Shown here in pieces: positions 50,746 through 58,632 of a stretch of 64,000 bases of DNA. The translations under genes were made by a program, and so were the position numbers. Position 1 is the stretch's first letter. Each line of letters begins with the position of its first letter. The notes under the pieces are model-generated. The model did not search any database. It was not told where the DNA came from and saw only the letters and a list, made by a program, of their open reading frames with translations. The DNA is from Achromobacter seleniivolatilans (GTDB taxonomy: Bacteria > Pseudomonadota > Gammaproteobacteria > Burkholderiales > Burkholderiaceae_B), in the NCBI RefSeq assembly GCF_030864005.1, contig NZ_CP132976.1, forward strand, positions 1,612,001-1,676,000. Reading direction: 5' to 3'.

Positions 50746-51897
50746 ATGACACCTCCCAGCCCCCCTCCCTCGTCCGACCTGGTGGTCGCCTTTCCGCGGC
50801 GCGCGGATGCGTCCGAACACGAAATCGCATCTCAGGAAGCGCTGGCCGGGCGTCTGGCCTCCTTGTTGGGCAGGCGCTTTGACCCGAGCTACCGGCCCAG
50901 CCGGCGCCGTGGCGAACCGCCGCCCTATTTCGTGCCAGACCGCACGCTCATCGGCGTCGACCGGGCAGGACGGCTGGGCATCAATCGCGCCGCAGACCTG
51001 TACGGCGGGGTGGCCCCGCATTCCTTCGTGGCAGGAAAATCCATTACTCACGGGCTGATTGACGTACACGCCAAAGCCCCCGCGGCCTGGGTGCGCGAAT
51101 TGGCCAATACGCTTCGCGATGTGGTGCTGAGTGGCTACACAGCATTCACGCCGCAAGACGCCGAAGCGGCGGGATTGAAATTATTGAAACAAGGCGCTGT
51201 CCGCATCAAGCCCGCGGACGGCATTGCGGGACGCGGACAGGTAGTGGCACGCAATGCGGCCGAGCTGCGCGCCGGTTTAGCTGAACAATCCGCCCCGGTG
51301 ATGCGCAGGCTGGGCCTGGTGCTGGAAGAAGACCTGAAAGACGTGGTGACCTACAGCGTGGGCTGGGCGCGCGTGGGCAAGATGGAAATCGCCTACGTCG
51401 GCACGCAGTCCCTGACCCCGGACAATCAGGGCACTTCCGTCTATGGCGGTTCCGAATTGCGGCTGGCCCGAGGGGGCTTTGACGCGTTGCGCGCGCTGGA
51501 CTTGAGCGCAGACGAACGATTGGCGGTGGACTTGGCGTGCCACTACGACGCGGCTGTCTCCACGGCATACCCGGCACTATTCGCATCCCGCAGGAACTAT
51601 GACGTCGCGTTTGGCCTTGCCGCGTCGGGCGAAATTCGATCAGGCGTTCTGGAGCAATCCTGGCGGGCTGGCGGCGCCAGCCTGGCCGAGCTTGCGGCTA
51701 TGCAGTCCTTCGCCCAGTCGCCCGTCATGGCGTCGGTGCGTGCCGCCACCCGCGAACGTTATGGCCATAAAGAACCCGCGCCGCATCCGGAACGTTTGGT
51801 ATTTCACGGGGTTGATTCGTCCGTGGGCCATATCAGCAAGTCGGGCGGCGTCTTGCAGGAGACGGATGAGGAGAACGCGGATGGCGGCCCACAGTGA
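50746..51897 (+). CDS. DUF3182 family protein (ATP-grasp-like)
   Basis: 383 residues from ATG 50746. The N-terminus is proline-rich (TPPSPPPSS), and the core includes GRLGINRAADLYGGVAPHSFVAGKSITHGL and GAVRIKPADGIAGRGQVVA, the latter resembling the lysine/glycine-rich ATP-binding loop of ATP-grasp enzymes (core VRIKPADGIAGRGQ). An acidic VLEEDLKDVVTYSVG segment follows. This matches DUF3182 proteins of Burkholderiales and pseudomonads, function unknown. It overlaps the downstream hydrolase by 17 bp, making a two-gene unit behind a sigma-54-like promoter. Confidence 0.8.
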   Translation: MTPPSPPPSSDLVVAFPRRADASEHEIASQEALAGRLASLLGRRFDPSYRPSRRRGEPPPYFVPDRTLIGVDRAGRLGINRAADLYGGVAPHSFVAGKSITHGLIDVHAKAPAAWVRELANTLRDVVLSGYTAFTPQDAEAAGLKLLKQGAVRIKPADGIAGRGQVVARNAAELRAGLAEQSAPVMRRLGLVLEEDLKDVVTYSVGWARVGKMEIAYVGTQSLTPDNQGTSVYGGSELRLARGGFDALRALDLSADERLAVDLACHYDAAVSTAYPALFASRRNYDVAFGLAASGEIRSGVLEQSWRAGGASLAELAAMQSFAQSPVMASVRAATRERYGHKEPAPHPERLVFHGVDSSVGHISKSGGVLQETDEENADGGPQ

Positions 51898-52639
51898 TCC
51901 GATCGCGCTTTCCGTCGACGGCCAAACGCTGGACGCCACGTTCCTGACACCCGAAAACAAAGTACCAGGAGTGTTGTTCATTCATGGCTGGGGCGGCAGT
52001 CAAACCTTTGACCTGTCGCGTGCCAAAGGAATTGCCGCGCTGGGCTGTGTTTGCCTGACCTTTGATCTGCGTGGCCATGCCGCCACCCAGGCGCAACAAC
52101 TTCAAGTAACCCGCGAAGACAATCTGCGCGACGTGCTAGCCGCGTATGACAGGCTGGCCAGCCATCCGTCGCTGGATTCGGGTTCAGTGGCGGTGGTGGG
52201 CAGCAGCTACGGCGGATATCTGGCGGCCCTGCTGTGCAGCTTGCGGCCGGTGCGCTGGCTGGGGCTGCACGTGCCCGCGCTGTACCGCGACGATGAATGG
52301 CTGCTGCCGAAGAACCAGCTCAACCGTGAAACCCTGCGCGCTTACCGCAACACGTATGTGTCGCCGGAAGAAAACCGCGCCTTGAAAGCCTGCGCGGCGT
52401 TCGCGGGTGACGTACTGATTGTGGAGGCCGAGCACGACACGTTCATCCCGCACTCGACAATCATGAGTTACCGGTCGGCATTCCGCCGAGCTCATTCGAT
52501 GACGCATCGCATCATCGACGGGGCGGATCACGCGCTTACCGAAAAGTCGGCGCAGCGCGCCTACACGTCAGTCCTGGTCAACTGGGTGACGGAAATGGTC
52601 ACCGGCGCGCGCATCGGAGATCCGCGGCCGGTGCCGTAA
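51881..52639 (+). CDS. alpha/beta hydrolase
   Basis: 252 residues from ATG 51881 (GAGGAG 7 bases ahead). HGWGGS forms the oxyanion region; the nucleophile elbow VVGSSYGGYLAALL holds the catalytic serine (about 110), the acid is in EAEHDTFIP (about 193) and the histidine in DGADHAL (about 225). No signal peptide. The AHSDPIALSVDGQTLDATFL start and size fit a prolyl-oligopeptidase-like/dienelactone-hydrolase-like esterase. The 17-bp overlap couples it to the DUF3182 protein; the substrate is unknown. Confidence 0.85.
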   Translation: MAAHSDPIALSVDGQTLDATFLTPENKVPGVLFIHGWGGSQTFDLSRAKGIAALGCVCLTFDLRGHAATQAQQLQVTREDNLRDVLAAYDRLASHPSLDSGSVAVVGSSYGGYLAALLCSLRPVRWLGLHVPALYRDDEWLLPKNQLNRETLRAYRNTYVSPEENRALKACAAFAGDVLIVEAEHDTFIPHSTIMSYRSAFRRAHSMTHRIIDGADHALTEKSAQRAYTSVLVNWVTEMVTGARIGDPRPVP

Positions 52640-52647
52640 TCCACAGC

Positions 52648-52673
52648 AAGCCCGGGCCTAGCGGCCCTGGCTT
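52648..52673. terminator. bidirectional hairpin terminator between convergent genes
   Basis: AAGCC-c-GGGCC-TAGC-GGCCC-t-GGCTT, a nearly perfect stem with one mismatch bubble and a 4-base loop, starting 9 bp after the hydrolase stop and ending 11 bp before the PRC-barrel stop. A short TTT follows on the plus strand. Confidence 0.68.
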
Positions 52674-52683
52674 TGCCATCGGA

Positions 52684-53082
52684 CTACCAATAAATGTCTT
52701 GCTTGTAATACGTGTGCAAATTGCGAGCCCACGTCTCATCGGCCATCTTTGGCCAATTGTCCTTATCAAAGCCCGGCGCGTTCTTCAGGGTTTCCTTGTC
52801 CACGTTCAGCACGAAGCACTTGCGATCCGTGTCCAGCGTCAACGCCCCCCAAGGGATGGCATACAGCGTGTCGCCCATTCCCAGCAGACCCCCGCGCGAC
52901 AACACGGCATACGCCACGCGGCCACGGGGTACGTCGATCATGATGTCCTTGATCGAACCCAGCTCTTCACCCGCCGAGTTGTACACGTCATTGCCCGCCA
53001 ACGTGTCTGCGGCCATGACCTGCGGGCCCGGACCGGCCGGATTGCTCTTGGGGCCGCCAACGATATTGGTTTGATTTTCCAT
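52684..53082 (-). CDS. cytoplasmic PRC-barrel domain protein
   Basis: 132 residues without signal peptide. The PRC-barrel spans about 26-95: LAGNDVYNSAGEELGSIKD, then YAVLSRGGLLGMGDTLYAIP, ending with a C-terminal helix and the WARNLHTYYKQDIYW tail. It is probably co-transcribed after the DUF883 gene (78-bp gap). The same pairing of a PRC-barrel with a small membrane protein occurs at 5262-5957. Role unknown; such proteins are often induced in stationary phase. Confidence 0.82.
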   Translation of the reverse strand: MENQTNIVGGPKSNPAGPGPQVMAADTLAGNDVYNSAGEELGSIKDIMIDVPRGRVAYAVLSRGGLLGMGDTLYAIPWGALTLDTDRKCFVLNVDKETLKNAPGFDKDNWPKMADETWARNLHTYYKQDIYW

Positions 53083-53160
53083 TGTCTATCTCCTATGCGG
53101 GGCGTAAGCCCTGCGTTTGCGTATCGTGGATGTGAGAACTGCTAGGCCTGCCGTGCGCGT

Positions 53161-53499
53161 TCAATCGCGTCCGTTGCCAGACATGAAACACATACCGACC
53201 AGCACGCCCACCAAGGCGGCGCCAGCAACGGTCTTCCAGGCGTTCTCGTGCACATAGCCATCAGTGGCCTGCGAGACCTCGCGGGCGCGCCGCCATGCGT
53301 GCTTCTCCCAACCCCGCGTTTGCTCGCGAGCGGCATCCAGCTGTTGCTTGAGCCGATCCCGGGCTGCCTCGGCTTCAGAACCTGCTTGGCTGGCCGTGCT
53401 GCGCAACAAGCTTTCCGTGCCGGCGATAAGGTCGCGCAGTGTGCTACGGGTTTCGTCGCCGGACTTGATTATGTCGCGCAATCTGGACTCTGTATTCAT
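53161..53499 (-). CDS. DUF883 (ElaB/YqjD-like) membrane-anchored protein
   Basis: 112 residues. A long amphipathic helix (about 10-80: TESRLRDIIKSGDETRSTLR, then GSEAEAARDRLKQQLDAARE) is followed by the typical C-terminal YVHENAWKTVAGAALVGVLV anchor with the WK motif and final glycine-rich membrane segment. These proteins bind ribosomes at the membrane in stationary phase in E. coli (YqjD). Start 53499 has AAGGAGG, a very strong ribosome site. Reads away from glgA, behind a sigma-54-like element at 53561. Confidence 0.85.
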   Translation of the reverse strand: MNTESRLRDIIKSGDETRSTLRDLIAGTESLLRSTASQAGSEAEAARDRLKQQLDAAREQTRGWEKHAWRRAREVSQATDGYVHENAWKTVAGAALVGVLVGMCFMSGNGRD

Positions 53500-53560
53500 G
53501 ACACCTCCTTGAATAAATAACACTCGATAGGCGCGTTTCGCGCTCATCCACCGCCCTATC

Positions 53561-53577
53561 CGCAAGCGCCGTGCCGC
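53561..53577 (-). promoter_or_regulatory. sigma-54 -24/-12 promoter-like element (minus strand)
   Basis: Minus-strand GCGGCACGGCGCTTGCG: GGCACG-N4-TTGC. Predicted start near 53550, giving a 50-base leader to the DUF883 gene. Confidence 0.65.
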
Positions 53578-53713
53578 AAGGCTGGAATCTGACCTGTCGC
53601 CTGTTTTTGCTGCGGTGCTCCCAAATTTACAAACACCTGCAACAACGACGCTTCGGCGCGATGCGTGGCGCGCCAGCCCCCCTGCCTGGCGCGCCTGTGC
53701 TCGTGATGTGGCT

Positions 53714-53731
53714 TTGGGCACGCGCCTTGCG
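53714..53731 (+). promoter_or_regulatory. sigma-54 -24/-12 promoter-like element upstream of glgA
   Basis: TTGGGCACGCGCCTTGCG: GGCACG-N4-TTGC. Predicted start near 53742, about 56 bases before the glgA ATG, suitably placed to drive the entire overlapping glgA-glgE-treS-glgB run. Confidence 0.7.
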
Positions 53732-53797
53732 CATAAGGCGCTATGGCATCGGGCACCCTTTTTTCCATCGGCCCTCTGCCCCTACCGGGAGCAAGGC

Positions 53798-55369
53798 ATG
53801 GCGAACACAACCATATTGATCGTGGCAGCAGAGGCGTTCCCTTTGGCCAAAACAGGCGGATTGGGCGACGCCATTACTGGCATGGCGCGCGCACTGATTG
53901 AGCGCGGTATTGCCGCAACTATTCTGCTGCCCGCCTATCGGGGCGTGGCCCGCCGCCTGCCCGGCGCGCGCGTCGCGGCTCGGCTGGAAGATTTGCCCGG
54001 TGGCGATGCGCGCCTGCTGGCGGGCACCTGCCCGCAATCTGAACTGCCTTTCCTGCTGCTGGAAAACGACTCGCTGTTTGACCGCAGCGGGCTGTACCAA
54101 GCGGACGACGGACAGGAGATTGCGGATAACGGGCTGCGCTACGCCGCCTTGTCGCACGCCGCGGTGCGCATTGCTCGCGGCCTGCCTGGCATTGCTCGCC
54201 CCGATGTGGTGCATGCGCACGATTGGCACGCGGCGCTGACGCCGATGCTGCTGCGCGAAGCTGGCCTGCACGACGTGAAAAGCGTGCTGACTATCCACAA
54301 CCTTGCCTTTCATGGGCAATTTCCCCTACACGAAGCGGCAGCATTCGGCATTCCCGCTTCCTGCTGCGGTGAACACGCCGCCGTGGCCTGGGACAAACTG
54401 AATTTCATGAAAGCGGGCATCCGCTACGCCGACCGGGTCACCACGGTCAGCCACACCTATGCCCGCGAGATCCTGACGCCGGAGTTTGGCTGCGGACTGG
54501 ATGGTTTGCTGCGTGAACGCGGCGCGGATCTGATGGCCATTCCCAACGGCATCGACACCAAGCTGTGGGACCCGTCCCGCGACATGCAATTGGGGCAACT
54601 GCGCTATCACGCGGGCGACCTATCCAATAAGCGCTTGTGCAAGACCGCGCTGCAACGCGAGTTTGGCTTGCGGCCAGACCCGCAAGCCACGCTCGTTGTG
54701 TCGGGCAGCCGCTTGACCGAACAAAAGATGGCCGATGTGGCGGTGGAAGCGCTGCCCGCTGTGTTGGACGCGCACCCCGAAATGCAGGTAGCCTTTCTGG
54801 GCCAGGGCGACCGCCGTCTGGAAAACGCACTTAAAGCCCTTGCACAGCGCTACCCCGAACGGTGCGGCATACATATCGGCTATGACGAGGCGCGCGCGCA
54901 CAGACTGCACGCCGGCGGCGATGTCCTGTTGCACGGCAGCCGTTTTGAGCCGTTTGGCCTGACGCCGCTCTATGCCATGCGTTACGGCACGCTGCCCATC
55001 GGGTCACGCGTGGGCGGCATGGCCGACACCATTCAAGATCCAGGCGCCGCCGCGCCGCTGACTGACATGGCGTTCGCCAACGGCCTGCTGTTTGATGGCG
55101 ACAGCGCCCAAGCGATGGCAGACGCGATCTCCCGCGCGCTGCACTTGCGGCGCCACCCCACCCTGTGGCGTGCGATGCAACGCAATGCCATGGCTAGCGA
55201 CTTCAGCTGGCTTGGCGCCGTGGGTCCGTATCAAGAGCTATTCGATTCACTGGTTGCGCCTGCCGCGCTCGAGGCGCCAGCCTCACTGCCCGAGCCCGTC
55301 AACGCACTTGCCGCCGCCCAACTTCGGCGCACCCGTCAAGCTGGCGGTTCAGCGGCCATGCCGCGATGA
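53798..55369 (+). CDS. glgA: glycogen synthase (GT5)
   Basis: 523 residues, ADP- or UDP-glucose-dependent alpha-1,4-glucan synthase. The N-terminal AKTGGLGDAITGMARAL carries the sugar-nucleotide-binding Lys18-x-Gly-Gly motif; the C-terminal domain has SRFEPFGLTPLYAMRYGTLP (about 378-397) with the catalytic-type glutamate. Start 53798 (MANTTILIV) has GGAG upstream. Its stop overlaps the glgE start. Acts in the cytoplasm, with GlgB branching and GlgE elongation encoded downstream. No glgC (ADP-glucose pyrophosphorylase) is in view. Confidence 0.93.
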   Translation: MANTTILIVAAEAFPLAKTGGLGDAITGMARALIERGIAATILLPAYRGVARRLPGARVAARLEDLPGGDARLLAGTCPQSELPFLLLENDSLFDRSGLYQADDGQEIADNGLRYAALSHAAVRIARGLPGIARPDVVHAHDWHAALTPMLLREAGLHDVKSVLTIHNLAFHGQFPLHEAAAFGIPASCCGEHAAVAWDKLNFMKAGIRYADRVTTVSHTYAREILTPEFGCGLDGLLRERGADLMAIPNGIDTKLWDPSRDMQLGQLRYHAGDLSNKRLCKTALQREFGLRPDPQATLVVSGSRLTEQKMADVAVEALPAVLDAHPEMQVAFLGQGDRRLENALKALAQRYPERCGIHIGYDEARAHRLHAGGDVLLHGSRFEPFGLTPLYAMRYGTLPIGSRVGGMADTIQDPGAAAPLTDMAFANGLLFDGDSAQAMADAISRALHLRRHPTLWRAMQRNAMASDFSWLGAVGPYQELFDSLVAPAALEAPASLPEPVNALAAAQLRRTRQAGGSAAMPR

Positions 55370-58300
55370 GGCGGCTGGCCATGACGGACGCACTTCAGTC
55401 CACGGAGTTGGCGCCGCCGCGGCGGATATTTCACGCTCGCGCCGGACTGCCGGACGGCTCGCCCGGAACCGGTGGCCTGGCAAGCTTGAACGCCCGCGTG
55501 CAACGTATCCAGACATGGGGCTTTGACACGGTCTTGATTCCCGCGCCGTGGCTGCGCCCGGAGGATGCACTGTCGCTCGCGCCTCTGGATGCTGACCTGA
55601 GCGCATCGGGCGCTACGGTTCAACCCATTACCGAACGGCTGGCCCGAACCGCCAAGGCCGTCTCTGCACAAGGGCTGGACCTGTTTGTGCGCGTCACGCT
55701 GGACCGTGTGGCCGTTGGCGCCCCTGAAACCACTGCCGCACCGGGCTGGCATCGCGCCCACGCGGATGATCCGGCGCGCGACCCGCGCCTGCCAGCGGGC
55801 GAAGGCCGAATCCTGCATCTACTCGACAGCCCGCCAGCGGCGTTCGTACAGGCGTGGTCCGAGCGTCTGACCCGTTGGACAGCCTGCGGTGTGTCGGGTT
55901 TTCTGTTTGAGGCCCCGGATTGCCTGTCCGCCGACGCCTGGCAGGCGCTGCTTGCGCCTATGCGTAAGCAAGCGCCTGCGCTCCGCTTTTTGGCATGGAC
56001 TCCAGGACTTAGCCCCAGCCAACTGGACGGCTTGCGACCGGCGGGCTTTGACGGCGTGTTCTCTTCCCTGCCTTGGTGGGACTATCAGGCTGCCTGGCTG
56101 GCAGACGAGGCCTGGCGTCTGCGCCGCGTCGCGCCCGTAATGGCCAGCACATCTCCGCTGGACGGGGTCGAGATTGGCAGGCCGCTGCCTGATCGCCGCA
56201 CCGGTTGGGCCGCAGCCGTCAGCGCGCAAGGCTGGATGGCTGCCGACGACGACATTGAGCCGCTGGGCGAGGCGCAAGAAATCAACCAATGGCTCGTCGC
56301 CCACCCCTTGACCGGATTGCCGCGCGTACTGGGCGGCCGGGACGCAAGAGCGACGTTGGTGCTGCGGGACGCAGCGGATCACAGCGCTGCCATCCTGGCC
56401 TTGAACTTCAGCACCGTCACGCCTGCGGCCATCGATTGGGATGCCGTCGCCACTTGCTTGCCGCCTGGCGAAATCGCGCCGCATCGTCAAGTGGACGACG
56501 CGTGTCTCGCGGCAGAACAACTGCCGCCCGCAGGTTGCGCGCTGCTAGCCGTAGCGCCGATGTCCCCAGTGCGCGAGGCCTCATTGCATCCAGGCCCACG
56601 CACCGAAGGCGGCGCCAGTCTGCGTATCGCCATTGAACGCGTTTCCCCTGCCGTGGACGGCGGGGCATACCCCGTCAAATACACCGTGCACGAACGCATT
56701 GTGGTTCAAGCCGACCTGCTGATGGATGGCCACGATCAGATGGCGGGGGAATTGCGTTGGCGCGCCGCCGACGAATCCAAGTGGCGTATCGTCCCGCTCA
56801 AAGCCGGGCTGAACGACCGGTGGCAGGCCAGCTTCCGCCCGCGCCGGATTGGCCCGCACGAATTTCAGATCGCGGCGTGGTTTGATGCCTGGCAGACCCT
56901 CAGGCACGACATTGAGGTCAAACATCTGGCGGGCGTCGACGTAAGGCTGGAAGTGCAAGAGGCGGTGCAGTTGCTGTCGGCGGCGCAAAAGCGTTCCGCC
57001 CAGCCCGGTACTTCAGCAGTTCGTTCGGAGCACCGCCCGGACAGCGCCTCATGGGTTGAACGCGCACTCAAGGCTGCCACCGCAAAAGACGCCCAAGCGC
57101 CCGGGAACGAGCTTATCGCCCAGCTCGTAGCTGAAGACCTGGCACTGGCCATGCGGGATCTGGACCCCCATCCCTTTGAATCCGTCACCCCGGCGCCCTT
57201 TCCCGTGTGGGTAGACCGGCAGCAGGCCTGCCATGCCGCCTGGTATGAATTGTTTCCGCGCTCGCAAGCGCAGGAACCTGGCCGCCACGGTACGTTCGAC
57301 GATGTTATCGAACGGCTGCCCGACATTCAGGAAATGGGTTTTGACGTGCTGTATCTGCCGCCGATACACCCCATTGGGATGCGCAACCGCAAGGGGCCGA
57401 ACAACAGCCTGCAAGCGGGACCCGGCGATGTCGGCAGCCCTTATGCCATTGGATCGCCCGACGGCGGGCACGACGCAATCGAGCCAAAACTTGGAACGTT
57501 GCAGGATTTTCTGCGTCTGGTGCAGGCGTCCCATGACCATGGCATGGAAGTGGCGCTCGACTTTGCCATTCAGTGTTCCCCCGACCATCCCTGGTTAAAG
57601 CAGCATCCGGACTGGTTTTCATGGCGCCCCGACGGCTCCTTGCGCTATGCCGAGAACCCGCCAAAGAAATATGAAGACATCGTCAACGTGTCGTTTTATG
57701 GATCACCGCCACGGCGCGCGCGCAGGCTTTCTCTGTGGCGCGCCCTGCGCGATGTCGTGCTGTTCTGGGTGGATCACGGGGTGCGGATCTTTCGCGTAGA
57801 TAACCCCCACACCAAGCCACTGCCTTTTTGGCAATGGCTGATCGCTGAAGTGCACGGCCAGCACCCCGACGTGCTGTTTCTGTCCGAAGCCTTTACACGC
57901 CCCAAGATGATGTACCGGCTGGCCAAGGTGGGATTCACGCAGTCCTACACCTATTTCACGTGGCGCAACAACAAGGTGGAGCTACAGGAGTATCTGCAAG
58001 AAATCTCGCAGCCGCCCCCGGCCGATTTCTTTCGCCCGCACTTTTTTGTGAACACGCCGGATATCAACCCCGTGTTTTTACAGACATCCGGGCGTCCCGG
58101 TTTTTTGATTCGCGCCGCGCTGGCCGCGACAGGCTCTGGCCTATGGGGCATGTACAGCGGTTTCGAACTTTGCGAGGCCGCGCCGGTGCCGGGCAAAGAA
58201 GAATATCTGGACTCCGAAAAGTACGAGATCCGGCAGCGGAACTGGCGACAGCCCGGCAATATCCGAGCCGAGATCACGCGTCTGAATCTGATCCGCCGCG

Positions 58301-58611
58301 CCAACCCCGCGCTGCAAAGCCATCGGGGCCTGACCGTGGCGGCCACTGGCAATGACCGCGTGCTGGCTTTTATCAAGGCCACACCCGGCCGGGGCAACGT
58401 AGTGCTGACCGCCATCAGCCTGGACCCCTTCCATGCCCAAACGGCGCAACTCGACACGCCGTTCTGGTTTTTTGGCGAACCCCGTCCGGGCCACCTGATG
58501 GCGGAAGACCTGCTTGCGGATACCCGTGATACCTGGCGCGAGCCCGCGCGCGCCGTCACCCTGACCCCCGATCAACCCTATCGCATCTGGCGGTTGTCAT
58601 TGAACGGTTGA
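55366..58611 (+). CDS. glgE: alpha-1,4-glucan:maltose-1-phosphate maltosyltransferase with extra N-terminal domain
   Basis: 1081 residues; GlgE proteins are usually about 660-700. From about residue 420 the sequence is GlgE: an N-terminal beta domain (RIAIERVSPAVDGGAYPVKY), then the GH13 barrel with LYLPPIHPIG, the nucleophile Asp812 in FRVDNPHTKP and the acid/base Glu841 in LFLSEAFTRP. Residues about 20-400 form an additional region with barrel-like strands (TWGFDTVLIPAPWLRP, LDLFVRVTLDRV, GFDGVFSSLPWWDY) resembling a degenerate GH13 domain without the catalytic set. GlgE adds maltosyl units from maltose-1-phosphate to glucan. Start overlaps the glgA stop (ATGA). Confidence 0.9.
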   Translation: MRRLAMTDALQSTELAPPRRIFHARAGLPDGSPGTGGLASLNARVQRIQTWGFDTVLIPAPWLRPEDALSLAPLDADLSASGATVQPITERLARTAKAVSAQGLDLFVRVTLDRVAVGAPETTAAPGWHRAHADDPARDPRLPAGEGRILHLLDSPPAAFVQAWSERLTRWTACGVSGFLFEAPDCLSADAWQALLAPMRKQAPALRFLAWTPGLSPSQLDGLRPAGFDGVFSSLPWWDYQAAWLADEAWRLRRVAPVMASTSPLDGVEIGRPLPDRRTGWAAAVSAQGWMAADDDIEPLGEAQEINQWLVAHPLTGLPRVLGGRDARATLVLRDAADHSAAILALNFSTVTPAAIDWDAVATCLPPGEIAPHRQVDDACLAAEQLPPAGCALLAVAPMSPVREASLHPGPRTEGGASLRIAIERVSPAVDGGAYPVKYTVHERIVVQADLLMDGHDQMAGELRWRAADESKWRIVPLKAGLNDRWQASFRPRRIGPHEFQIAAWFDAWQTLRHDIEVKHLAGVDVRLEVQEAVQLLSAAQKRSAQPGTSAVRSEHRPDSASWVERALKAATAKDAQAPGNELIAQLVAEDLALAMRDLDPHPFESVTPAPFPVWVDRQQACHAAWYELFPRSQAQEPGRHGTFDDVIERLPDIQEMGFDVLYLPPIHPIGMRNRKGPNNSLQAGPGDVGSPYAIGSPDGGHDAIEPKLGTLQDFLRLVQASHDHGMEVALDFAIQCSPDHPWLKQHPDWFSWRPDGSLRYAENPPKKYEDIVNVSFYGSPPRRARRLSLWRALRDVVLFWVDHGVRIFRVDNPHTKPLPFWQWLIAEVHGQHPDVLFLSEAFTRPKMMYRLAKVGFTQSYTYFTWRNNKVELQEYLQEISQPPPADFFRPHFFVNTPDINPVFLQTSGRPGFLIRAALAATGSGLWGMYSGFELCEAAPVPGKEEYLDSEKYEIRQRNWRQPGNIRAEITRLNLIRRANPALQSHRGLTVAATGNDRVLAFIKATPGRGNVVLTAISLDPFHAQTAQLDTPFWFFGEPRPGHLMAEDLLADTRDTWREPARAVTLTPDQPYRIWRLSLNG

Positions 58612-58632
58612 CCCCGTCCGGAGCCCGAAACC

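Larger units (their letters stand above)
53500..53797. promoter_or_regulatory. divergent region with two sigma-54-like promoters
   Basis: 298 bp between the DUF883 gene (-) and glgA (+). It holds two promoter-like elements facing opposite ways, at 53561-53577 and 53714-53731, and no other recognised feature. A possible upstream in-frame extension of glgA to 53615 runs through its promoter and is rejected. Confidence 0.6.
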
